From an uncultured Draconibacterium sp. (GTDB taxonomy: Bacteria; Bacteroidota; Bacteroidia; Bacteroidales; Prolixibacteraceae): a DNA stretch of 25,133 bases. The position numbers and the translations under genes are program-made. The DNA is taken from NCBI GenBank assembly GCA_947492175.1, contig CANLMQ010000055.1, positions 1 to 25,133 on the forward strand, given 5' to 3'. Below, one piece after another: positions 1-8,045 of this stretch. The notes beneath the pieces were generated by a model. It had not been told where the DNA came from. It did no database searches and saw nothing but the letters and a program-made list of their open reading frames with translations. The stretch's first letter is position 1, and every line of letters starts with the position of its first letter.

Positions 1-24
1 AAAGTCACTCCCCAAACATCCTGA

Positions 25-79
25 ATCCAACAAAAACAATAATCCCAAAAAGGGCTTTTTAGACAGACTGCCGTTAGGC
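25..79 (+). repeat. Possible degenerate attC site upstream of the FRG cassette
   Basis: The 3' end carries GTTAGGC (73-79), a match to the integron R' core GTTRRRY. ATCCAAC (25-31) fits the opposite RYYYAAC core, giving a 55-bp span typical of attC. Between them lies only a weak hairpin (CCC, loop of A, GGG, 44-54). The R' end is convincing because it pairs perfectly with the core downstream of the gene; the left half may be chance similarity. Confidence 0.4.
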
Positions 80-92
80 TTTATTATAAAGA

Positions 93-1001
93 ATGAGCAG
101 TAAAACTGAACATATATTTTTAGAGACAAAACTTGAGAGTTGGAAAGATATTTTCAGCTTAAACCAAAGATTTCTCACAAAATTCATCTACCGTGGACAA
201 GTGGATGAAAAATGGGAACTATCAACTTCGCTAGAAAGACAAATAAATAAATTATTTCCAAACCTATTTGATAAAGCAGTTTATCGATTACATGAGAAGG
301 AAATGATTGATGAATTTCAATGGAAATATCCACTATACTCATCTAATGGACCAGACAAAACCAATTTGGTAGAATGGCTGACTATCATGCAACACTACGG
401 AACAACAACCCGGTTATTGGATTTCTCTCATTCCATGTTTGTTGCAATTCACATGGCTGTTGCAGATAGCGGTGGGGACAGTGCATTATGGGCTTTAAAC
501 AAAGTACCACTTGATTTTAATGTTTTTAATAAATATCGAGAAAAGCATAATGTCAATACAGTCGGACATAAAGACTTAAATAAATATGCGATAGAACTTG
601 CTAATGACATTTTATTAAATCAAAGAATAGATTCAAAAATTGAAAAACAACTCTTTGTTATTGAGCCACAATTATGCAATGAAAGACTTTCTAAACAGCA
701 AGGATTATTCGTAATGCCTTCAGAAATACAGTGTCCATTTTCCGATTGTTTAAGACCTTATTTACATTCGTTTGACCCACTAAAAATTAACTTCAATGAA
801 TTAATTGATTACAGTCATGGAGCAAAATATAAGCAGGAGGATATTTCATTAATAAAAATAATAATACCTAAACGGCTTAATTTTCAGATTATGAAACATC
901 TTAGAGCTATGAACTTGACGACCGAAATTCTTTTTCCAGGTCTTGATGGACTTGCAAAATCTGTTAATTATGCGAGATTTAGTTTTGACAATGAAGATTA
1001 A
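93..1001 (+). CDS. FRG-domain protein in a cassette-like setting
   Basis: A 302-residue protein with the FRG domain, named after its F/Y-R-G motif. The opening YRGQ is at residues 33-36, followed by W-x-L-x-x-S-L, and the second hallmark HYGTTTRLLDFS is at about 101-112. No signal peptide or membrane segment is visible. The biochemical activity of FRG domains is not established; such proteins are often encoded in accessory and defence-rich regions. The ATG lies 13 bp after a GTTAGGC core and the TAA 9 bp before a GCCTAAC core, as in integron cassettes. The gene looks more A+T-rich than its neighbours (many AAA, ATA and AGA codons), which suggests acquisition. It is transcribed away from the bat operon, with no partner gene. 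Domain call is firm; function unknown. Confidence 0.88.
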   Translation: MSSKTEHIFLETKLESWKDIFSLNQRFLTKFIYRGQVDEKWELSTSLERQINKLFPNLFDKAVYRLHEKEMIDEFQWKYPLYSSNGPDKTNLVEWLTIMQHYGTTTRLLDFSHSMFVAIHMAVADSGGDSALWALNKVPLDFNVFNKYREKHNVNTVGHKDLNKYAIELANDILLNQRIDSKIEKQLFVIEPQLCNERLSKQQGLFVMPSEIQCPFSDCLRPYLHSFDPLKINFNELIDYSHGAKYKQEDISLIKIIIPKRLNFQIMKHLRAMNLTTEILFPGLDGLAKSVNYARFSFDNED

Positions 1002-1010
1002 AATAACAAA

Positions 1011-1069
1011 GCCTAACAATTAAGTGTTCGGGCGGTCGGTACGACCAGGCCTGAACCGTGTGTTGACGC
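1011..1069 (+). repeat. attC-like recombination site
   Basis: Left core GCCTAAC is at 1011-1017 and right core GTTGACGC at 1062-1069. The inner arms form a hairpin: GTTCGGGC (1026-1033) with the G-C rich partner at 1049-1056, then GGTCG (1034-1038) with CGACC (1042-1046) and a 3-nt loop. Two bases (1047-1048) stay unpaired on one side, like the extrahelical bases of attC. The cores are separated from the stem by unpaired spacers. If the gene at 93-1001 were excised at G^TT, the circle would restore GCCTAAC facing GTTAGGC, a perfect 7-bp match. Confidence 0.6.
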
Positions 1070-1103
1070 AAACCGGTTTCGGAGTTGGGATATATTATGG
1101 GGA

Positions 1104-1226
1104 ATGAGTGGTTTTTGTTTGGCGGTTTTGGGGATCTCTCAAATCAAAAGCTGGCGCGGATACATATTCGGGCTATGTTTTTCGTCCTTCCTGCTGTTGG
1201 TGGCATCGCATATTTGTAGAAAATAA
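1104..1226 (+). CDS. Possible 40-residue small membrane protein
   Basis: An ATG-started frame of 40 codons, too short for a default ORF cut-off. It reads as a hydrophobic peptide with one clear membrane segment (YIFGLCFSSFLLLVASHIC at about residues 20-38) and a short hydrophobic stretch before it. It begins about 35 bp beyond the right core of the attC-like site, so it could be the remains of a second cassette. Two other frames are open over the same bases, so it may be chance. I do not recognise it. Confidence 0.22.
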   Translation: MSGFCLAVLGISQIKSWRGYIFGLCFSSFLLLVASHICRK

Positions 1227-1240
1227 TGTTACAGCAGATG

Positions 1241-1262
1241 TTCGACTCATGCCTGAGTCGAA
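1241..1262. repeat. Perfect 9-bp inverted repeat
   Basis: TTCGACTCA (1241-1249) faces TGAGTCGAA (1254-1262) across the loop TGCC. No T-run follows on either strand, so it is not a standard intrinsic terminator. It lies in the gene-poor strip between the cassette-like region and the bat terminator. It could be an operator, a transcript-end hairpin or an insertion scar. Confidence 0.45.
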
Positions 1263-1324
1263 TATTATCACCCATCATGTTTGCTATAAACATTCAAATC
1301 TGCCGGATTTAGGCTGTGTCGGGC

Positions 1325-1350
1325 AATAAAAAAGCCGGCTTTACCGGCTT
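1325..1350 (-). terminator. Rho-independent terminator of the bat operon
   Basis: AAGCCGG (1332-1338) and CCGGCTT (1344-1350) form a G+C-rich 7-bp stem with a 5-nt loop. On the minus strand the stem is followed directly by a run of six T. It lies about 43 bp beyond the batE stop codon and so closes the eight-gene minus-strand operon. Confidence 0.88.
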
Positions 1351-1392
1351 CTTCAATATTTTTATTTGCTTATTAGCAATCAACTTATTGCT

Positions 1393-2148
1393 TTATATCT
1401 TTACAATACAGGAATCGGGGCACCAGCCCTGGTTTCCGTCGGCCAGTTTTATTTCTTTCCAGGTATTCAGGCTGTCGGTAATTTCAACTTTTAATCCTTC
1501 ATAAATCAGGAATAAATCGGTGCCGGTTTGCGAGGGTGAACTTTTAACAGTTACCCTCGGGCAAAAAACAATAGCATGGTTTCTGTTATTGATTTTACTT
1601 TTTTGCTGAGCAGCCATTGAAAACGAAATTCCTGAAAAAACAATGGTTAGTATCCCGATCCAAAATGAAAATCGTTTAACCGAAGCTATACTGCTAAAAA
1701 CAAATAGTCCTACCAGAATCAGAAAAATTATAAACGATGCGATACTGATAAATGCCCAGGTGTCGGCAGGATATTTATTCATTACAGATGTTCGCCAGCG
1801 CAGGAAAAAGGGTTGTGGTAATTCTTCAATTTTTGTGACTACAAACTGGTTGGCAATTTGCAGGTTAAACTGAATATCTTCGTCCTGAGGTGCCAAAACC
1901 TTTGCCCGTTCGTAGTTGAGGATAGCATTGTTTACATCTCCGTTTTTATAATAGGCATTTCCCAGGTTAAAATACAATTTTGCCGACTCTTCTCCATTGG
2001 CAATAATCGATTCGTATATTGAAATGGCCTCCTGATACTCTTCTGTAGTAAAGTACGCATTGGCTTTTTCCCAGAGTTGCTGGTTTGATTCCTGAGCAAA
2101 AAGAAAAACAGGAGCGATAATCAATATGAGTACTATTATTTTTTTCAT
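1393..2148 (-). CDS. batE: BatE: TPR and SH3-like membrane protein
   Basis: A 251-residue last member of the bat operon. An N-terminal signal sequence (residues 1-19) is followed by two to three TPR units (about 25-95, with the pattern AxxYFNLGNAYYKxGDxxxAILNYERA). Two membrane segments lie near 130-155 and 163-180, and the C-terminal region ends in W-x-E-I-x-L-x-D-G-x-x-G-W, typical of a bacterial SH3 fold. In Bacteroides the Bat proteins are linked to tolerance of oxygen; BatE is thought to work in the periplasm with BatB and BatC, but no enzyme activity is known. It starts 4 bp after the batD stop, which implies translational coupling, and is followed by a strong terminator. Confidence 0.88.
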   Translation of the reverse strand: MKKIIVLILIIAPVFLFAQESNQQLWEKANAYFTTEEYQEAISIYESIIANGEESAKLYFNLGNAYYKNGDVNNAILNYERAKVLAPQDEDIQFNLQIANQFVVTKIEELPQPFFLRWRTSVMNKYPADTWAFISIASFIIFLILVGLFVFSSIASVKRFSFWIGILTIVFSGISFSMAAQQKSKINNRNHAIVFCPRVTVKSSPSQTGTDLFLIYEGLKVEITDSLNTWKEIKLADGNQGWCPDSCIVKI

Positions 2149-2152
2149 CTTT

Positions 2153-3982
2153 TTAGCGTTTAATCTGTTTTTCGAAACGGCTCATTGTTGTTGCCGCTTT
2201 TTTGTACAATTCACTTCTGGCTTCAGACCCGCCTGCAGGTGCGTAGCGTGCAAATTCACACTGCTCAACCACCTCTTCAAAATCTTTAATTACAAGTTCT
2301 TCAACGTTGCGTTCTTGTAAAGCCGTAATTGCTGATTCGCGGTTTAAGTCTGCCACCGGAATTCCCAGTTTATCGCTTAAATAGCCCCAGAATGCTTTTA
2401 AAATAGCCTCGTGGAAAGCTTCGTTGTTATTTTGTTTCATAAAGCCTGAAGCGGCCTTTAAACGTTTTGTGGCAATGCGGTTTGCTTTTTTATTGCGAAC
2501 CAGCGCAATGTTTGCATTTTCGCGTGCTTTTTTTCTGTATACAAAATACAGAATGACAAATAACAAGGTACTAACAAGGTAAATCAGGTAAAAAAGCAAA
2601 CTTCCGTAGAATGTACTTCCTTTGGTTTTAAAGGCCGGGTTTCCTTGTTTGATAAAACGAATATCCTGTCCGATAAGGCGAACATCCTCTTTCCGCAACG
2701 AGCTGACAACTGTGGCCGACTGCTCTTCGCTTCCTTTTTCAACATGCAAGTTATATTCGGGTGTTGATTTTGTAACATATTTTCCGGTGGCCGGATTAAA
2801 ATAAGCGAATTTCAGCGACGGAATTATATAGTCTCCTTCGAAACGGGGCTGGAAAAGGTATTCAATGGTTTTGGTTCCCGAAACACCGTTGTCTGTGGCT
2901 TTTACATTATCGGTTGATCGCGGATCGTAAACTTCAAAGTCGCTTGGCAGTTCCAGTTCCGGGGTACGAACCAGGCGGATGTTGCCGCTTCCGTTTACTT
3001 TTACTGTTAAAGTAACCGCATCGTTGGTGGTTACGTTTTCGCTGCTGATATCGGAAGTAATACTGAAATTACCTACTCCGCCCAAATAATCTGCCGGAGC
3101 AGCAGGTAAATCTTTTACATTAAGGGTAACCGCATCAGAAGTAACGCGGGCCTTAACGGTTCGGTAGTTGTCGAAAAAATCGTCGAAGAAACTTCTGGCT
3201 TTTACCCGTTGACGCACTAAAAGTGCCATGCTAAACGGCTCAATTTTTAAACGTCCGTTTTGCTGCGGGAAAAGTATGGTTTTTTTAAGAATCCCTACCT
3301 GGTAAATTTTATCGTTATATACTTCGCGGGTGAAATTAATTTGTTGCGGAATTTCAATGTCCTGGGTATAGAAACCTTCGTAGGTTGGAAGGTTTACTTC
3401 GTCGAATCCGGCGATGGGAATGTTCGGATCGACATAGAGTTTTACAGTTGCTACTATTTGCTCGCCGCGATACGGATTGCGTTTGCTTAAATCAACACGA
3501 ACAAACAGGTTCTCTTTATCCAGGTTAATATTTTGGGCGGCTCTGGCAGACTGGCCACCACCGCTTCCCTGTGATTGGGGTGCCTGCGACGACGATGCCT
3601 TTACAACCTGTATTTTTAAGGTATTCGATTCGAAAACTTTACCATTTACCTCGATTGATCCCGGACGTATTTCAAAGTTTCCTTCTTTTTTAGCCCTTAA
3701 AATATAGGTGTACGAATATTCTACCTGTGTTGTGGTTTTTCCGTTTATGGTTTGAATACTGGTGGAAGAACCCTGGCTTGGCCCCATTAAAATCTGAAAA
3801 TTATCGTTTAATCCCGGAGGAAGTTTAAGGTTGCTTCCACGTTCGTTAAGCGAAAAGCTAAGACGGAATTGCTGTCCCATTTCAACGGCATTGGGAGCGG
3901 TCATCACAAAGCGGGTTTGTGCTGCTTCGGCAATCATTACCGTACAAAACAGGAAAATATATGTTATCAGTTTCTTCATCAT
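2153..3982 (-). CDS. batD: BatD: oxygen-tolerance beta-sandwich membrane protein
   Basis: A 609-residue protein of the BatD family. It has a signal peptide (about 1-21), a long periplasmic part built of beta-sandwich repeats (about 25-415) with a Ser/Gly/Gln-rich linker at 130-148, one membrane helix (about 459-482), and a basic cytoplasmic domain that is mainly helical. The order and length match Bacteroidota BatD. It probably scaffolds the VWA proteins BatA and BatB at the inner membrane. The start has two adjacent Met codons and either could be used. A 131-bp spacer with reiterated short words separates it from batC, so expression may not be tightly coupled there. Confidence 0.92.
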   Translation of the reverse strand: MMKKLITYIFLFCTVMIAEAAQTRFVMTAPNAVEMGQQFRLSFSLNERGSNLKLPPGLNDNFQILMGPSQGSSTSIQTINGKTTTQVEYSYTYILRAKKEGNFEIRPGSIEVNGKVFESNTLKIQVVKASSSQAPQSQGSGGGQSARAAQNINLDKENLFVRVDLSKRNPYRGEQIVATVKLYVDPNIPIAGFDEVNLPTYEGFYTQDIEIPQQINFTREVYNDKIYQVGILKKTILFPQQNGRLKIEPFSMALLVRQRVKARSFFDDFFDNYRTVKARVTSDAVTLNVKDLPAAPADYLGGVGNFSITSDISSENVTTNDAVTLTVKVNGSGNIRLVRTPELELPSDFEVYDPRSTDNVKATDNGVSGTKTIEYLFQPRFEGDYIIPSLKFAYFNPATGKYVTKSTPEYNLHVEKGSEEQSATVVSSLRKEDVRLIGQDIRFIKQGNPAFKTKGSTFYGSLLFYLIYLVSTLLFVILYFVYRKKARENANIALVRNKKANRIATKRLKAASGFMKQNNNEAFHEAILKAFWGYLSDKLGIPVADLNRESAITALQERNVEELVIKDFEEVVEQCEFARYAPAGGSEARSELYKKAATTMSRFEKQIKR

Positions 3983-4060
3983 CGTTTCAATCCTACAAAA
4001 TTATTGTTTTTGTTTAATTGCTTTTCAAAGTTTTCTATAAATCAACAGTTGTTACTTTTT

Positions 4061-4095
4061 GTCATTGGTCATCAGTCAGTAGTCATTGGTGAAAA
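4061..4095. repeat. Reiterated-word spacer between batC and batD
   Basis: Within the 131-bp batC-batD gap the words GTCATTGGTCA, TCAGTCAGTAG and GTCATTGGT repeat with small changes. The pattern resembles spacers at 4931-4954, 8931-9006, 12661-12870 and 16994-17068, though the exact words differ. No gene and no clear hairpin is seen. Confidence 0.55.
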
Positions 4096-4113
4096 CTGCT
4101 ACTGCCAACTTCC

Positions 4114-4920
4114 TTACCACTCTTTCTCCGATCGTGCCCTTTGGGCCTTTGCAGCCTTTTCTTTTTTTACTTTATCCTGTATGTCGCGCTCATCGTTTTG
4201 TAAGGCTTGTAACAACTGCTCGGCATCTTGTTTCGAAATTTTGTTTTGTTGTGGCTGTTGCTTTTGTTGCTGGTCTTTATTTTGTTGATCTTTATTCTGA
4301 TTCTGATTTTGATCCTGGTTTTGCTTTTGCTGATCTTTGTTTTGATCCTTGTTCTTGTCCTGATTGTCTTTATTCTGATCCTGGTTCTGATCCTTATTCT
4401 GGTCTTTGTTTTGATCTTTATTCTGATCTTTATTTTGCTGTTGTTGCTGCTGTTGTTGTTCCTTCTTATTCTTCAACATTTGCGCGTAAGCCAAATTGTA
4501 TTTAGTTTCCAGATCTGAAGGATTTTCGCGTAATGCCTTTTTATACGATTCAATACTTTCGTCGAGTTTTTCCTGCATTAGCTGGGTGTTCCCCAGGTTG
4601 TGATTGGCACGTGCCCGTTCAGCAGGATCTTCCATCTTTTCCGACAGCTCTGTAAATTTACCTTCAGCTTCTTCAAAACGTTTTTGCTTGTACAAAGCAT
4701 CAGCCAGGTTGTAATTCCACTTAAGATCATCGGGACGTTTTTCAAGGGCCTTGCGGTATTCAATTTCTGCATTGTTGAATTTTACCGAATCTATTTTTGT
4801 TGTATCGCCAACGGCTTCCATAAAAAGCTTGTTCCCGCTCCGAACAAATTTTCTTTCGTTTTGCCCGAAAGCAACCACCGAAAGTGTTAGTAGAAATACT
4901 ATGAAATATAATCGTCTCAT
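4114..4920 (-). CDS. batC: BatC: TPR protein with Gln/Asn/Lys/Asp tail
   Basis: A 268-residue secreted TPR protein. A signal peptide covers residues 1-19; three to four TPR units occupy about 45-150 (NLADALYKQKRFEEAEGKF, NHNLGNTQLMQEKLDESIESYKKAL). Residues 154-225 are very low complexity: a run of nine Q and then many copies of the tetrapeptide NKDQ. The last 40 residues are helical and charged. BatC is expected in the periplasm, binding partners through its TPRs; family members are known to carry variable hydrophilic tails. It sits between batB and batD, and the spacers on both sides consist of reiterated short words. The repeated tail may vary in length between strains. Confidence 0.9.
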   Translation of the reverse strand: MRRLYFIVFLLTLSVVAFGQNERKFVRSGNKLFMEAVGDTTKIDSVKFNNAEIEYRKALEKRPDDLKWNYNLADALYKQKRFEEAEGKFTELSEKMEDPAERARANHNLGNTQLMQEKLDESIESYKKALRENPSDLETKYNLAYAQMLKNKKEQQQQQQQQNKDQNKDQNKDQNKDQNQDQNKDNQDKNKDQNKDQQKQNQDQNQNQNKDQQNKDQQQKQQPQQNKISKQDAEQLLQALQNDERDIQDKVKKEKAAKAQRARSEKEW

Positions 4921-4930
4921 CTCAATTGTC

Positions 4931-4954
4931 TTTAGTCAATAGTCATTAGTCATT
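4931..4954. repeat. Reiterated-word spacer between batB and batC
   Basis: The 75-bp gap contains TAGTCAATAGTCATTAGTCA, that is, four near-copies of the seven-base word TAGTCAT in tandem. On the transcribed strand it reads as ATGACTA units. No start codon in use or terminator is seen. Confidence 0.6.
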
Positions 4955-4995
4955 TGATCGTCTTCCGACATCGTGCTTCTGACTTCGAACTTTCT

Positions 4996-6027
4996 TTAAC
5001 CAAATAGTTTTATATTTTTCAGATACTTGTTTTTACGTTCCAGAATTACAAATTCAAGCAACAATAAAAACAATCCTATTGCAAAGAAATACTGGAACTG
5101 GTCGTCGTATTCCGAAAATGTCTTCGACTCCATTTCCTGTTTTTCCATTTTATTTATCTCGTCGAACAGGGCATTTAATCCAACCTGTGCATTGTTTGCC
5201 CTTACATAAATTCCTTCTCCGGCAGCCGAAATCTGCTCCAGCATTTGTTCGTTCAGTTTTGTAACCACTACATTTCCGTCGCGGTCTTTCAGGTAATCGG
5301 TTTGCCCGTTGCGCAACACCGGAATAGGTGAGCCCGAAGGAAGCCCCATTCCGATTGTATGCACGATAATTCCTTCTTCAACCGCAGCTTTTGCCGATGA
5401 AATGGCATCGTCTTCGTGGTTTTCTCCATCGGTAATAATTATGATGGCTTTATTGGCCTCGCCGTTGGGTGTAAACGAATGCCGTGCCAAATCGATGGCA
5501 GCGCCAATAGCGGTTCCTTGTTTCGGAACAATCTGGGTATTTACCGAATTCAGAAATAATTTTGCTGAATTGTAATCGCTGGTAATCGGTAGTTGTGTAT
5601 AGGCATCGCCGGCAAATACAATCAACCCGATTTTATCATCCTTTAAACGGTCGACCAAACGAGAAATAGCACGTTTGGCACGTTCCAGACGGTTGGGTTG
5701 AATATCTTCGGCCATCATACTGTTCGACACATCCAGTGCAATTATCAGTTCCACACCTTCGCGTTTTACTGTTTTTAATTTCGAACCAAATTGCGGACGG
5801 GCAATCCCGGTAATAAAAAATGCCAGCGCCAGCATTGTAACAAAAAACTTAAACACCGGACGGCTTTTTGAACTGAAGGGCATTAAGTGACTGATTATTT
5901 CCTGCTGACCGAATTTTTTTAAAGCACGGCGACGCGAAATGCGCGACCAGATAAAAAACAGGGTGAGCAGCGGAATAATAAGTAATCCCCATAAATATTC
6001 TATATTTCCAAATCTAAAAACTTCCAT
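4996..6027 (-). CDS. batB: BatB: VWA-domain membrane protein
   Basis: A 343-residue inner-membrane protein. Membrane helices lie at about 10-27, 59-75 and 312-330, with a von Willebrand factor A domain in between (about 90-295). The metal site (MIDAS) is complete: DVSNS at 99-103, Thr in GTAIG near 172, and ITDGE at 198-202. This arrangement is standard for BatA/BatB, which form complexes with the TPR proteins and are implicated in oxygen tolerance. It is paralogous to the upstream BatA and follows it by 11 bp, so the two are co-translated. The C-terminal helix is followed by a short basic tail. Confidence 0.93.
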   Translation of the reverse strand: MEVFRFGNIEYLWGLLIIPLLTLFFIWSRISRRRALKKFGQQEIISHLMPFSSKSRPVFKFFVTMLALAFFITGIARPQFGSKLKTVKREGVELIIALDVSNSMMAEDIQPNRLERAKRAISRLVDRLKDDKIGLIVFAGDAYTQLPITSDYNSAKLFLNSVNTQIVPKQGTAIGAAIDLARHSFTPNGEANKAIIIITDGENHEDDAISSAKAAVEEGIIVHTIGMGLPSGSPIPVLRNGQTDYLKDRDGNVVVTKLNEQMLEQISAAGEGIYVRANNAQVGLNALFDEINKMEKQEMESKTFSEYDDQFQYFFAIGLFLLLLEFVILERKNKYLKNIKLFG

Positions 6028-6038
6028 ATTTCACAATT

Positions 6039-7034
6039 CTAAGGGATACTTCTAAAAAGGGTTACACGCAAGAAAAGACTTGCGATTAAAAACAAGGCTC
6101 CGAGTAGGGCAAAAGGCAGAAATTCTTCCGATTTACGACTAAACTCTTTTACTTCGATTTTTGATTTCTCCAAAGCATCAATCTCTTTGTAAATTTCCTC
6201 TAACTTGGTATTGCTGGTTGCCCTGAAATATTTTCCATCGGTTTTATCTGCAATTTCCTGCAGGGTTTCTTCATCGATTTTTACTTCCATGTCGCGCAAC
6301 TGAACTCCAAACTGTGTTTGAACCGGGTAGGGGGCAGTACCAATACTTCCCACTCCAACGGTGTAAACACGAATTCCGAAGGTTTTGGCAATTTCGGCGG
6401 CAGTAACAGGTGCCACTTCTCCGCGGTTGTTCTCGCCATCGGTTAATAAAATAACCACGCGGCTAATTGCCTCGCTGTCTTTTATGCGAGCAACAGCGGT
6501 GGCCAGTCCGTTTCCAATTGCAGTTCCATCTTCAATAATTCCACACTTAATGTCTTTAAAAAGATTAAGCAGCACAGCGCGGTCGGTGGTTAATGGGCAT
6601 TGTGTAAAAGCCTCGCCGGCAAAAACCACAAGACCAATGCGGTCGTATTCGCGTCCCGAAATAAATTCCATGGCCACATTTTTGGCAGCCTCCAAACGGT
6701 CGGGCTGAAAATCCTGCGCCAGCATACTGCTTGAAATATCCAAAGCCACCACAATGTCAATTCCTTCGGTGGTCATATTCTCCCAGTTTTTTGATGATTG
6801 CGGGCGGGCCAAAACAACCACAAAAAAGCCGATTGAGATAAGCAGGAACACAAAAACCAGGTGGCGTAAGTAATGCCTGATGGTTCGGGGAGCTTTTAGT
6901 ACCGAGGCCGTTGATGAAACCTGGATGCTTGCGGTATTTCGCTTTTGCCTGAAAACATACCAGGCAATCATGGGTACAAGTACCCACAAAATATGGAACA
7001 GTTCAGGGTTTTTAAATGTTAATCCTTCAAACAT
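6039..7034 (-). CDS. batA: BatA: VWA-domain membrane protein
   Basis: A 331-residue paralogue of BatB with the same plan: helices at about 12-28 and 56-75, a VWA domain (about 90-290) with intact MIDAS (DISSS 99-103, GTAIG near 170, LTDGE near 197-201), and a C-terminal helix near 307-325. The VWA domain should bind a divalent ion and partner proteins, acting with the MoxR ATPase and DUF58 protein upstream. It begins 6 bp after the preceding gene and ends 11 bp before batB, so this is the most tightly packed part of the operon. BatA and BatB are told apart by gene order only. Confidence 0.93.
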   Translation of the reverse strand: MFEGLTFKNPELFHILWVLVPMIAWYVFRQKRNTASIQVSSTASVLKAPRTIRHYLRHLVFVFLLISIGFFVVVLARPQSSKNWENMTTEGIDIVVALDISSSMLAQDFQPDRLEAAKNVAMEFISGREYDRIGLVVFAGEAFTQCPLTTDRAVLLNLFKDIKCGIIEDGTAIGNGLATAVARIKDSEAISRVVILLTDGENNRGEVAPVTAAEIAKTFGIRVYTVGVGSIGTAPYPVQTQFGVQLRDMEVKIDEETLQEIADKTDGKYFRATSNTKLEEIYKEIDALEKSKIEVKEFSRKSEEFLPFALLGALFLIASLFLRVTLFRSIP

Positions 7035-7040
7035 CCTTTC

Positions 7041-8045
7041 CTATTTAATTGTAACTTCTTCAACATCTTTATCATCCTCTTTCTCCTTACCTTTTTCTTC
7101 CGCTTTTTTCGGCTCCTCCTTTTTGGTGTCGTTTACAAAAAAGTAAGCATTTACCAGCGCCATGTTATCGTCGTCGGGAAGCGGTGTATATTTGGCAAAC
7201 TTAACCAAGTCGGCCAGTTTTAAAATCTGGCTTAAATTGGAAAACGTCTTGTCGTTTAGCAATCCTTTCTGTATTCTGAAACTTTCAATGGTTTCATCCG
7301 AAGTTTGCTCCATAGCCCTTATGCCGAAACGGTCTTCGATGTAAGTTCTGAGTGTATCGGTAACTTCGCTGTAATATTGCTTGGCCTTTCCTTTTTGCCA
7401 CACCTTTTCTGCTTTAATACGGTCGAGCTCGCGAATGGCAACAATGTGAGCCGGTTCTTTTGGTTTTGGCGACCGGGCAAAAATGGGCTGGTTATTTTTC
7501 TTTCTTTTAATGGAATACAAAATGAAAAAAACAATGGCCCCGATAAGAATTACTCCCAGTATGTATGGTGTAACTTCTTTTAAGGTTAGCGGTGCACCAT
7601 ACGGCATTTTTATATCAGTGGGCCCTTTGGTGGTATCAATTGCCATTGTAAAAACATTCAGTGTAACACCGTTGCTCGGAATGGAATCGATGGTACCATC
7701 CATGTCGATTTTAAACCAGTAGGGAGGAATCCGGTAACTTCCACTATCGAAACAGGTAATGGTGTAAGCCTGAATTTGTTTCATCTGTGCTTCGTCGTCC
7801 AGTTCGAAGGTATCAACTCCTGAACGGCTGATCACTTCAATCAGTTCTGCAATAGTATCGGGAACTGCCGGAAATTGTACATCCACATTTTTGGGATGAT
7901 CGATTTCCAGAAACAATTTAATCTGGTCGCCCAGTAATATATTTGTCGAATCGAGGCTGGCAGTGGCTTTTATGCGCTGCGCGTTTACCGATCCGGCAAA
8001 TAACAGAGTGGCTAATATGATTGCTATTTTTAATTTCATCCTCAT
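7041..8045 (-). CDS. BatD-like single-pass membrane protein of the bat operon
   Basis: A 334-residue protein with a signal peptide (about 1-22), a periplasmic beta-rich domain (about 25-150) that resembles the N-terminal sandwich of BatD, one membrane helix (about 159-180), a basic helical cytoplasmic domain (about 195-300; YYSEVTDTLRTYIEDRFGIRAMEQTSDE is split here as YYSEVTDTLRTYI and GIRAMEQTSDE) and a Lys/Glu/Asp-rich tail. The cytoplasmic part also recalls the C-terminal domain of BatD, so the gene may be a shortened paralogue. It starts at the very base after the DUF58 stop (a second Met is two codons in) and ends 6 bp before batA. It occupies the place of DUF4381-type proteins in proteobacterial MoxR operons. 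Exact role unknown. Confidence 0.8.
   Translation of the reverse strand: MRMKLKIAIILATLLFAGSVNAQRIKATASLDSTNILLGDQIKLFLEIDHPKNVDVQFPAVPDTIAELIEVISRSGVDTFELDDEAQMKQIQAYTITCFDSGSYRIPPYWFKIDMDGTIDSIPSNGVTLNVFTMAIDTTKGPTDIKMPYGAPLTLKEVTPYILGVILIGAIVFFILYSIKRKKNNQPIFARSPKPKEPAHIVAIRELDRIKAEKVWQKGKAKQYYSEVTDTLRTYIEDRFGIRAMEQTSDETIESFRIQKGLLNDKTFSNLSQILKLADLVKFAKYTPLPDDDNMALVNAYFFVNDTKKEEPKKAEEKGKEKEDDKDVEEVTIK

Noticed and set aside
1108..1329. 73-codon open frame on the plus strand
   Set aside because: It is Trp/Cys-rich with no domain pattern, overlaps a better hydrophobic frame, and runs through an inverted repeat into the bat terminator.
4228..4518. 96-codon plus-strand frame rich in Leu/Ile/Val
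   Set aside because: It is the reverse complement of the Gln/Asn/Lys/Asp repeat of BatC; the apparent membrane protein is an artefact of the repeated codons.
4931..4954. CRISPR-like array in the repeated spacers
   Set aside because: Units are 7-14 bp, adjacent and without unique spacers; no cas genes are in the window.
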